The notes below the pieces were generated by a model. It was not told where the DNA came from. It was given only the letters and a program-made list of their open reading frames with translations, and did no database searches. A stretch of 64,000 nucleotides of DNA from the NCBI GenBank assembly GCA_035578175.1, contig JAQMRL010000003.1, positions 85,752,969 to 85,816,968 of the forward strand, in the 5' to 3' direction. How positions within the stretch are numbered: the stretch's first letter is position 1; each line of letters starts with the position of its first letter. The position numbers were made by a program, and so were the translations under genes. The DNA is from Catonia carolina (taxonomy: Eukaryota > Arthropoda > Insecta > Hemiptera > Achilidae). This document shows positions 47,002 to 56,469 of the stretch, piece by piece.

Positions 47002-47494
47002 TATGAATATTTAAGCAGAAAAAGCGATAAAAAATTATTATAAATCTTGTATGGGTTGTGACCACTTGATATAAAGGTAATTTTATTCTAAATATGAATT
47101 TTATATTCACAAAAAACTCAGAAATAGCACAGGCCGAAAATGTAAAAAACAAATTAAATGAATTAGCGTTGATACAAAAGTTCATTAATATTTATAGTAT
47201 GAAAATATTTGACAGTAATAATTTAATTTAATTTGTAACGAAATTAAAATAATTTTAATTTGCATCGGTAGTAAATGATAACGAATTTTAATATTCCACA
47301 GTAGATAGATAAGATAATGAAGTAGTTCAGTGCGGCGTACTTTGACCAATTTATAGATTAAACGTAAATTGTTTTTCAAAACTTTCTTGAATAAACCAGC
47401 AAGAAATTTTGCTTGCGTAAAAGTAGAAAAATAATGAATTACTTCTTTTTTCGTAACCAAATAAAAAATAGCACAATTTCGATTGTTCGAAAAA

Positions 47495-47512
47495 TCCGGT
47501 CCGAGAGTACCA
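47495..47512 (-). other. Candidate primer-binding site of the BEL element
   Basis: On the minus strand, five bases after the 5' LTR, TGGTACTCTCGGACCGGA begins with TGG, as expected for complementarity to a tRNA CCA end. The priming tRNA was not identified. Confidence 0.5.
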
Positions 47513-47517
47513 AACAA

Positions 47518-48034
47518 TGGTAGCGCCGATGCGAGCGTGGTGCGGTGCGTTTGTTCCCGTGCGGAGACAAAAAACGAAAACAAACGAAGGATCCCGCGGG
47601 ACCCTCCACCAGAGCAGTGGACTGTATGCGATGCGCTTGATGTTGCGCGTCTTGTGCCCTATTTATTTGGTTGACATACCCGGAACGCGATGTGAAGAAA
47701 AATACAAAATTAAGCAGCCTCTTACCTCCTTTTCCAGGGTGAATCGAACTCGTGATGAGTGGGGGGTAAAAGGGGATAGACAGGAATAAGGGATAGGTAT
47801 ACCCACTATACTGCTGTCTTCTTCCAAAGAGCGATTTCTTCGTATGAATTTCCGGTTGTAGGCCGTTTTCCGGGTGCGCGTATAGGCGGGCGGTTCATAA
47901 AGCGTGGCGACGCACTACAATAAAAGCTGCGGACCGACTGTCTCCGGCGCGTACTGGCGAGCGAGTTCCACAACAACTGTCTGTTCACCACCAGAGCGCG
48001 GCAACGTCGAAAAGTTTGATTAGAGACACAAACA
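47518..48034 (-). repeat. BEL 5' LTR (517 bp)
   Basis: Upstream LTR of the minus-strand element, 516 of 517 bases identical to the other LTR by eye. The only difference noted is GTTTGTTCCCG here against GTTTGTCCCCG. Confidence 0.97.
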
Positions 48035-48039
48035 CCGTT

Positions 48040-49766
48040 TTTTTTGTACTTATTCGTGGTTATTTACGAAACGTCCCTATTATATTTTTTTAATTATTGT
48101 GCTCATTATTTAATTTTTTTTTTAATTTAATTTCTTTTAGTTCATTATTTTAATTATTGTGTTATTGTGTTTTAAAAAGATAATCTTTTTGTATTTTATG
48201 TTATAGTTAAAATAAATGTAGTTTAATTTCATTCTTACAACTTGTTTATTATTTTGTCAAGGTATGGTAAAATACTACCCCCTACTTTGGTAGGGGGTAG
48301 TATTTTTTTACCTCCTGAACGGTGCTTCGTAGCGAAAAATTGTTTAGAATCTTTTTTGTGCTTCTAAAGTACTTCTAATGTACTTTAAGGCCATGTAGCT
48401 AAAGTTGCCCTACCTGTTCGCTGAGGAAACTCAGAACACTAGCATTTCGGCTATTAGGGCTTGCCGTTTTCATGTTTTTCTTTCTTTGCACCTTCACACC
48501 GGTTTTTTCGCAAATTTTTATTGACAAAACGTTACACATACCCATAGTTACGGAAAATTTATTAAATTTTAGATCGGAATCCTATGGTGATTGCTACCCC
48601 AAAAAAAATTTAAAATTTTCGGAATACAAATAATCTTTTAACAGCATGTTATTCAGCGAAGGAAATTACATAAAAATTTGGTAACCCGAAAATTTTAAGA
48701 TCGCAACCCTAGGTCACATGAGAAAACGAAAAACTCTTAATATCATACACTCAAACCTCAACATTCAAAGTTGGAATTTTGAAACTTCATATCTTCAAAT
48801 TTCAAAATATTGTGATCCACCCAACCCCTTTGGCGGCCGAACTTTACCTTGGGGCAAATGATTCCAATCTACTTATGAATTCTGATCCACCTACCCCTCT
48901 GATGTCGAGACATGTAAGCGGTGCGAAGCGCCGCTGGAGTGGCGAGTTCTTTCTTTAAAACGTCTGTGGGCGATATGTAGCGGCCACTTCTATAGTCGAT
49001 TTTACGTTCAAAATGCAGTATGGAAAGTCCGTAAGCAATGTTTCAGATGGGAGTTTGCGCACTACTACACTAAGTAAAAATATCGACTCCGCGCCACACA
49101 CCACACTACTTGCTCATTTACAAACTCCTATTGAATACTCCTATTGAAGTAAAACGGAAACATTATTGATTTTTTTTTAACTCGTTTATTATTTTTCTGT
49201 TGCCGTTCAACATTTATGACTTATGATATCAAATTACAGATAAAGTTCTATATTTTATAGCCTGACAAAATAATAAAACATGTCGTCGATAGAAAAAAGT
49301 TATATGATGTGAAACGCAAAAAATGTGACGAGATTTAAACTTTCAACTTTGTACGAGCGTATCTTATCTAAATATAAGAGTATAATAATACCATTTATAG
49401 CATAATAAAATACAATTAATCAGGAAGCGAAAGTTTTTTTTTTCAAAATTTTTTGATTGAAAATGAGCTTGTTAGAGCGTGGTAAGCGAAACTCTAAATA
49501 TTTTTGCCCGTGATCTTCGGATGGTGTTGGCGGAGGAGGGTTATTTTATTGGCTGTGCCTGATGTTTTCCGTACGCCTGATAACACAACGAGTCCTCATA
49601 CGAGCTGTACTACAACCTGAACGTGAAGTAGAGTATAGGTCTAGCCGGTCAGAGTCTGAAGTATTGTAAAATAAGATATTTTTCGCTTTTTGGCCAGTCG
49701 TTGCTGCCAAAGTGCGAAGTGTCCGGCCAGTACGCATACCGGCCGGATTCCGGACTTTGGCCGTAA
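48040..49766. other. Unassigned sequence with a perfect hairpin
   Basis: No gene or known family. AATACTACCCCCTAC with a 4-base loop and its complement form a perfect hairpin at 48271-48305, followed by a run of T. The stretch 48900-49150 is more GC-rich and has a short duplication (ACTCCTATTGAA). Confidence 0.5.
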
Positions 49767-50724
49767 TAACGGGTGATTCAAAAAGAGCGCCGGTTTTTAA
49801 ACGGCTGGTAAATTTTTGTTTATCGGTTGGCAACATTGTTAGACCTCATTTCTATTTCGGAGAACATTCCGATTGACGATTCAGTTGTAGTTTCTCTTGT
49901 TCGCAGTGTAGTACTCTCGCAGTCTGTGTCTAACCATGGAGAAGTTTACTATTGCACAACGAGTGTTAATCATCAAAACATTTTACCAGAGTGGAGAGAG
50001 TTATGCGGCTACTGTCAGGCGACTTCGCGGTACTCTAGGACGTAATGAAGCACCGAATGAATCAACAGTTCGCAGGCTCATGAAAAAGTTTTTTGAGACG
50101 GGTTCAACAGTCGACCTTAAAAGTTCTGGACGTCGTCGTTCTGGCCGAACTGAGCAGAACGTTGCGTTGGTTCGTGATAGTGTGGCTGTTAGCCCAGCAA
50201 AATCAATACGTCGCCGTTCTCAACAATTGGGTTTACGATGTTCTTCTGTACGGAGAATTCTTCGGTACGATCTCCAATATCACCCGTATAAAATTCAGTT
50301 GCTGCACGAGAAACAATGTTGTTGCTCCGTGAACGGTTCCAGGATCGCATCATTTCTCGTAATTCCGACCATCAATGGCCACCAAGGTCGTGTGACTTGA
50401 CGCCTTGTGACTTTCATCTTTGGGGTCATCTGAAGTCATTGGTGTATGCCAATAAACCCCGAAACATCAATGACTTGAAGGAGGAAATTCGACGGGTTAT
50501 CGGGCAAATGGAAGTCGAAACTTGTCGTGCAGTAATATCCAATTTCATGGACAGAGTTGATGCGTGCCAGCGCAGTAGAGGAGGACACATGCATGACATC
50601 ATTTTTCATACATGAAATCGGAAGGTAAGATGAACTTGTTGATGTATTTATTTTCAGTTTTTCAATAAAATAAATCTCTTAATTTGATATATCAAAACCG
50701 GCGCTCTTTTTGAATCACCCTATA
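49767..50724 (+). mobile_element. T2: Tc1/mariner element (probable DD41D), internally deleted
   Basis: 954-bp copy (49769-50722) of the T1 family between TA dinucleotides, TIRs GGGTGATTCAAAAAGAGCGC and complement. Its deletion differs from T1: it lacks the region with the first catalytic aspartate and keeps the second half of the catalytic domain. Confidence 0.92.
49936..50615 (+). pseudogene. T2 transposase with out-of-frame internal deletion
   Basis: Starts MEKFTIAQRVLIIKTFYQSG and reads both helix-turn-helix regions without interruption to HPYKIQL. There a deletion joins it out of frame to the C-terminal half, which is open in another frame from about 50310 (ARETMLLLRERF, then WPPRSCDLTPCDFHLWG with the last catalytic aspartate, then SRGGHMHDIIFHT). 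DEAHF and the second aspartate region are missing. Related full-length proteins have a long spacing between the last two aspartates, hence the DD41D suggestion, which cannot be measured in this copy. Confidence 0.88.
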
Positions 50725-50727
50725 TAT

Positions 50728-51423
50728 TGTGACACTTATCGCTAAGGTCCGTTTCGGGATCTAGGTAATTAAATAATTGATACACTAAAATTTAAAATTA
50801 CAAGTAGGCCTATTTATTACAACTAAAAGATCTACAAAATAAATAATAAACTAATTATAATGAAGTAATACAATAAATAACTTAAAAAATTTACTTAGTA
50901 CTACTTACAAACAGTACAACAGAATGCACATACACAAAAATTATACACAATGCACACACACAATAAGACAGAATAACAATATTTGACCAATGCTCGGAGA
51001 CGTGGACCTTTTCTAACGTACCGATAGCACACGCAATAAACACTCGTCAAAAATCAAACGAATACTAATTCTCCGACCGCACTTGGGGCTCTCTTTATAT
51101 AGGTGAATCAGAGAGGTTTCTGGAAATACAGAGAGATTCGATGCAATAATAAAATACAAAAATCCTTTTTATGGTTCTGGAAAAATCTTAACTAGTGTAA
51201 ACAAGTCATAATTAAATAAAAGGTGTAACAGGTTACCAACCGACTCTTTCACAAATAGTTGTACAACAAAGACCCTACCTTACTAAACACGGCCCTTTTT
51301 AAATATTCTTTCAAAACTAACTCTATCGTTACTTTGTCACTCTATTATTTACTATTTAACATAATATGAATTTCTTGATCCTAGAAACCTGTCGAACAGA
51401 CATTCCTTTTCGATATCGTCACA
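50728..51423 (-). mobile_element. Solo LTR B (same family as 4714-5384), ATAT TSD
   Basis: A 696-bp inverted relative of solo LTR A, with TGTGAC and GTCACA ends and ATAT on both sides (50724-50727 and 51424-51427). It carries the same TATA box (complement at 51093-51101). It begins five bases after the end of transposon T2, inside the TA-rich target left by T2. No internal region or second LTR is present. Confidence 0.87.
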
Positions 51424-51605
51424 ATATATAACAATTTCTAGGTAAAGTTTTCACTGCACCTGATTAATATATTTTTATCTACTTAAAATTGTGATAAAAA
51501 AATTAAAATAATTTTACTCAAAATTTATTTCTAAAAAATAACAAGAGAATAATATTGAAGAACTTGAACTTATTTTAAAGGGGATTTATTGGCTTACGCC
51601 TTACA

Positions 51606-53631
51606 ACAAAAGATTCTTCTTCTTCTTCTTCTTGTAGTTGCATTCTTCTAACGAAGATTAGCAATCATCATGGCTATCTGCACCCTGGAGACGGCTGCTC
51701 TAAATAGTTCACTTGTACTACTCCCATACCACTCTCTGAGGTTCTTGATCCAAGACGTCTTCCTACGGCCGGGTTGTCTCCTTCCCTCGATCTTTCCTTG
51801 CATCACCAGTTGGAGGATTCTATACTTCTCATTCCTCATCACATGAGCAAAGTATTGTAATTTACGGACCTTAATCTTGTGTAAGATTTCCGCCTGTTTA
51901 CCAATTCTTTCCAACACTTCCGTATTTCTTACTCTTTCTCTCCATGAGATCCTCAATATCCGTCTATATACCCATAATTCGAAGGCTTCCAGCTTGTTAC
52001 TCAGGACCTTTGTCAACGTCCATCCCTCCAAACCATAAAGGAGAACAGAGAACACATAACACTGCGCCATTCGAATTCTAATTTTAAGGTTGATGTTACG
52101 GTTGCTCAGCACTGGTCTCATTCTGCAGAATGCGCTACGAGCGGTCTCTATCCTCACCCTTATCTCCTGAGACAAATCCCATTTATCATTCATCCAACAC
52201 CCCAGATATTTATATTGCAATACCCTTTCTATAGTCGCATTGTTAAGCTTAATTTGTATGTTGTTTATCAGCGGCGCTTTCGAAATTACCATATATTTGG
52301 TCTTTGAAACGTTCATAGTCAGACCCATATCCTTACTGGCGGTGTATACTTTGGACAAAAGGATTTGCAAACCTTCCATCGAGTCGGCCAGCAAGGCGGT
52401 ATCATCTGCATAGCGTATATTATTTAGTACCTCCCCATTAATTACAATGCCTTCCTGACTTTCATTCAGAGCTTCCGCAAAAATTTCCTCCGAGCAGATG
52501 TTAAAAAGTGTTGGTGATAGCACACAACCCTGTCTCACACCTCTTTTTATCTCCATGTCTTCTGTGATTTCACCATCTACTCTGACGTTGGCCGTTTGAT
52601 GCCAATACAGGTTTGCAATAATCCTTATGTCCTTTTCATCCAGTCCTACTTTCCTCAGGACATGTAGAAGTTTGTGATGCTTTATTCGATCGAACGCTTT
52701 TTCATAGTCGATGAATGCTATATATACATCTTTGCCCATGTCCATACATCTTTGCACAAGAACTTGTAAACAGAATAGGGCGTCTCTAGTGCCCAGACCA
52801 TTTCTGAATCCGAACTGTGTTTCACTGATATACTCCTCACATTTTCCATACACCCGTTTATGAATAATTTTTAGGAATAGCTTCAATACATTGCTCATTA
52901 GACTTATTGTGCGATGATCTCTACATAATCTTGCATTTAGTTTTTTTGGAATAGTCACAAATGTTGACTTCAACCATTCCTTCGGTATATGTCCAGTGGA
53001 ATATATAATATTGAACAGTGCGGTTATTACACCTAGTTTTTCCTCATCTATGAGCTTCAAAACTTCGGTGTGAATATCATCTGGTCCAGGTGCCGTTCCC
53101 ACCTTCGCCTCTTGTACCACTTTAAGAACCTCCTCCTTCAATATTTCAGGTCCTGAGTCAGCCGCTGTTTGTTCCTCATGTGATGGCCTTTCCTCATCTT
53201 CAAAAAGCTGCTTGACACATTCTTCCCAAAGCTTTACTTTATCTTTTGTCTCAAAAATTATCTTATTTCCATCCGATAATACATTAGGATGAGATTTATA
53301 TGCTGCTCCAGTCATTTCCCTTATCTTCTTGTGCATATTGAACAAATCATATCTTCTATCCAGCTCCTCAATCTCCTCACATTTCCCTGTCAGCCAGTTC
53401 TCTTTTGCAGTCTTTATCTTCCTTTGTATTTCCTTATGTATCCTTCTATATTCTGCCACGTCTCTGCCCTTCCATTCCCGTCTCTCATCCATCAGGCCCA
53501 GTATCTCATCATTCATCCATTCCACTCCTCTCTCTCTTCCTGTTACCCTCAGATGACCGTTTGAAGATTCCACTACTTGGTTTTTCAATTCTCTCCATAA
53601 GGTCTCTGCATCAGTGTTTTTACAAAAGATT
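51606..53631 (-). mobile_element. 5'-truncated LINE (RTE-like), 10-bp TSD
   Basis: The insertion (51616-53621) lies between perfect ACAAAAGATT repeats (51606-51615 and 53622-53631). The minus strand carries the reverse transcriptase ORF and ends in an (AAG)n microsatellite tail (complement at 51614-51633) instead of poly(A). The endonuclease half is missing through 5' truncation. Confidence 0.93.
51648..53621 (-). CDS. LINE reverse transcriptase, open but lacking endonuclease
   Basis: The frame is open from the truncation edge (53621, NTDAETLWRELKNQVV) to a stop at 51648; the first ATG gives 646 codons. The RNA-dependent DNA polymerase domain is complete: EEVLKVVQEAKVGTAPGPDD (near 155), FIDYEKAFDRIKH (D294), GVRQGCVLSPTLFNI (near 350) and the catalytic YADD (393-396). 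Then come the thumb-like KYLGCWMN and the C-terminal LLYGLEGWTL, FELWVYRRILRISWRERV and RRKTSWIKNLREW blocks. In RTE-like elements an apurinic-type endonuclease precedes this domain; here it is cut off, with its promoter, so the copy is dead on arrival. No internal stop is seen, so the insertion is recent. Confidence 0.93.
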   Translation of the reverse strand, partial: KNTDAETLWRELKNQVVESSNGHLRVTGRERGVEWMNDEILGLMDERREWKGRDVAEYRRIHKEIQRKIKTAKENWLTGKCEEIEELDRRYDLFNMHKKIREMTGAAYKSHPNVLSDGNKIIFETKDKVKLWEECVKQLFEDEERPSHEEQTAADSGPEILKEEVLKVVQEAKVGTAPGPDDIHTEVLKLIDEEKLGVITALFNIIYSTGHIPKEWLKSTFVTIPKKLNARLCRDHRTISLMSNVLKLFLKIIHKRVYGKCEEYISETQFGFRNGLGTRDALFCLQVLVQRCMDMGKDVYIAFIDYEKAFDRIKHHKLLHVLRKVGLDEKDIRIIANLYWHQTANVRVDGEITEDMEIKRGVRQGCVLSPTLFNICSEEIFAEALNESQEGIVINGEVLNNIRYADDTALLADSMEGLQILLSKVYTASKDMGLTMNVSKTKYMVISKAPLINNIQIKLNNATIERVLQYKYLGCWMNDKWDLSQEIRVRIETARSAFCRMRPVLSNRNINLKIRIRMAQCYVFSVLLYGLEGWTLTKVLSNKLEAFELWVYRRILRISWRERVRNTEVLERIGKQAEILHKIKVRKLQYFAHVMRNEKYRILQLVMQGKIEGRRQPGRRKTSWIKNLREWYGSSTSELFRAAVSRVQIAMMIANLR

Positions 53632-54054
53632 AGTTAAAGTTATTAATGAGAAACTTGTGCTTGACGCTTCTTACATAAAAGTTCAATTCGCGGTGGAATT
53701 GAAGACAAACACACACGTATTTCCTGTTCAACTGAGAGAAGTCTCTCGTGCTTCTTGTATTTTTTTTATATAGTAATAATAATAATAATAATAATAATCT
53801 TTTATTAACATATCATAATACAACATAATGGCAAAATACACAAATCAGTGTAGGTACAAAATGTAACCTAATCAAAATATTACACTACTGCACCTTAAAT
53901 GTAAAACAAAGATATCAAATTAACCAACAAAATAGGAATTTACATAAAATGTAGAACTAAGTATCTCCTGTACCAGAAATCGTGATGGAGAATACCCTCC
54001 ATGAAAATACGATGTCAAAGATGTAGCAACATATTCAGAAAATATTAACAAAAA
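53632..54054. other. Unassigned sequence with (AAT)n
   Basis: A short (AAT)n microsatellite lies at 53775-53799. No gene recognised. Confidence 0.5.
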
Positions 54055-54995
54055 ATCTGGTGTGAAACATTCACACAACTTTCTCTTGCCAATGCAAATA
54101 ATGACCAATAACCTAATATTAGCAATAAAACATTAAAAATAAACAAAAAACTAACGTCAAAAAACCACACCTAATTTTAATCATGAGTGAAAGACGCAAA
54201 ATGAAAATCAACCTCAGTTTTGTTAAAAATACGGAAAATCACTTTCTCACGCTAAATTAGGCTCTTTAGAGAAACATGCGCTAAATGAAAGTTGTAGATC
54301 TTTTAATTTCATATAAATTTGATTATACTTTTGTCGTTAAATGCATACTAAGGCCGAAATCTTAAAAAACCCGATTTTTCACACGTTTTCGTGAGGAAAA
54401 AACAGAAAATCGCTAATTACCGCTAAACTACCCTAAGCGTTATAAAAAAAAGTTTAAAATAAAAGTGTAGAATTTTAAATTTTCTACAACTTTTTATTAC
54501 ATAATTTTTTGCGTTAAAATGCACATTAAAGCCGTAATCTTAAAAAAATTATTTTTTTTACGTGAAAACAGCCTCACCAAGAATTTCAGCAAACATGGTG
54601 CCTATCCTATCTTGTAGAGCATAAAAAATTTAGTAAACCAGGTGATTTAAAAAAAAACTCGTAGGATCAGTTTTTGAGAAAATCGTAAAAAAGTGAAAAA
54701 TTATACAAATAAACTACTACTTCCGATTGACCGATTTTGATGAAAATGTTCGTGTCGGGTCCGGTAGAAGTATGTAACTTAAGTTTCAAGTTTCAAGTTC
54801 GTACAATGTTCCGTTCTTGAGATATTCTGTCACACAGACACAGACACAGACACACACACACTCACACACACACACACACAGACCAATCGCTAAAAACATG
54901 TTTTTGGGGTTCAGGGGGTCTGAAAACGTGTAGATTCGGTGAAAACTCGAGTTCGAAAAATCGACATGGAAACAATACTTTCCTTCCTATATATA
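54055..54995 (+). mobile_element. CAE copy H, complete
   Basis: From ATCTGGTGTGAAACATTCAC to CTTTCCTTCCTATATATATC. It has both internal repeats and a CA tract at 54834-54880. About 940 bp, noncoding. Confidence 0.92.
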
Positions 54996-55898
54996 TCATG
55001 TCATTAGTCCGGTAAGCAATAAATTACACCTGTCAAACTCACACAGAAACAATGAATCATCAAAACACCATTGTCCAGCAGATGAATGTCCCAATATTTT
55101 CAAATTTTGATGATAAGACCGTTCGGCTAGGCTAAGGTAATTGATTTTTCATTTCCATTAATTTTATTAGCCTATAGTTTTTCCATCGATCATAATAGAT
55201 GTTTTATTAGAAAACTTGTATTTTCTGGTAAGTTAAATGAATTGTTTTTAATCGTGTTATTGGAAAAGTCTAGTGGAATTATTTAGTTTACGTATTTCTC
55301 GTCGTATAAACTGAAACAAAGTTATTATAATACAATAACCAGAGATATCTCAAGTTGTGCAGGCTTACTCACTTTTCCAATAAGTTAAAAGTACGCAGTA
55401 ACATTTTAGGTTGATTTTTTTAAACTTTTTATGACATTTCAGCTCGGTTCACACTTATAAAGTTAAAAACTTCCTGGAGCCTACTTTACTGTTTTGTACC
55501 GTGCAAACCGTTCAAAAATAACTTTACTTCTTATTCCTTTCTTTACTGCAATAAAACAAAACAAGAAAACTGTATAACAAAGTTTTATCAGAAGAGGCAA
55601 TGTCTCTCTGTCTGCCTGCTTGGCTGACGGTTACAATTTACTTCTCTTTTCAATGTAGTTACTCTAGAAAATTTTATCCACTCTCATTGTATCTCTATAA
55701 AACAGAAAGTAAGGTCTGCATTTGTTATTAGGTTAAGTTACCTGCTTATTTTCAACTTTGTTTTTCTCACTTTCCTAAACCATGTGATTCTTTTAAAATT
55801 GTATCGTACTTTTACATCCGTTGTGAATTACTTCAAGCTAAAACATATTTAAATTTATTCAAATGATACGTTAAACCGCAATAAATAACTCTATAACA
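54996..55898. other. Unassigned sequence
   Basis: AT-rich with no supported gene or repeat family. Confidence 0.45.
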
Positions 55899-56084
55899 TG
55901 CCGGCCGCATTGGCGTAGTTAATAAGAGGCGTGCTCGCCTCTTATCATGCGGTCCTGGGCTCAAATCCCACTCAGGCACGACATATTTGCATACGTTACA
56001 AAAAAATCATTTCATCCTCATAAAGTTTCACCCCAACGTCGTCGCTAATGACTTTGCAGTTAATGCGACGTTAAATCAAAAAAA
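55899..56084 (+). mobile_element. S2-type tRNA-derived SINE
   Basis: The head has an A-box-like TTGGCGTAGTTAATAAGAGG and a B-box-like GGGCTCAAATCCC within about 75 bp, with a strong anticodon-arm-like hairpin (AAGAGGCG and CGCCTCTT). The body ends GCGACGTTAAATCAAAAAAA, the same kind of tail as the SINE pieces at 6641 and 35326. TSD weak (ACTCTATAA versus AACTATAA). Confidence 0.82.
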
Positions 56085-56090
56085 TTTTAA

Positions 56091-56469
56091 AAAACTATAA
56101 GATTAGATTAAATATGTTTTTTATTTACCAAACACACAACAACCCCTCTAGCTGAAATTTCGGATAACCCGAACTTCTAATTTTTGTTACATGCTACAAA
56201 AGGGGTTCAAAGTGAAAACTAACTAGAATAAAAACTTGGCTTATACTTTTCTGCTTTTTATGTTTGTTGTGCATCTTTTATCGAATGTTATAGATCTTCC
56301 TAGATATTTATAAATGTAAATAGATAATTTTGTAAGTTTTCACTATCGAGCCGTAACTCGGGCTTCATTTAATAAATGATAGAATTTTCGTTTACTAAAC
56401 TTAATACTGTTTTCTAATTGGGGCAATTTTTAAATTTGTCATCTATCATTTTGTTGTATCCGTCTGTCC
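56091..56469. other. Unassigned sequence
   Basis: No feature recognised; AT-rich spacer before the minisatellite. Confidence 0.45.

Larger units (their letters stand above)
40748..48039 (-). mobile_element. BEL/Pao LTR retrotransposon, young, defective
   Basis: The 7282-bp element (40753-48034) is flanked by the 5-bp TSD CCGTT (40748-40752 and 48035-48039). It has two 517-bp LTRs with one visible difference, a primer-binding site candidate, a gag-pol frame on the minus strand and a polypurine tract. Gag-pol has an in-frame deletion between protease and reverse transcriptase and is interrupted by a LINE (43546-44733). The near-identical LTRs show that integration was recent. Confidence 0.97.

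Noticed and set aside
48271..48312. Rho-independent terminator
   Set aside because: Hairpin plus T run fits by shape, but the window is clearly eukaryotic.
55900..55982. tRNA gene on the plus strand
   Set aside because: The acceptor stem does not close convincingly and the sequence continues into a SINE body with a GACGTTAAATC tail.
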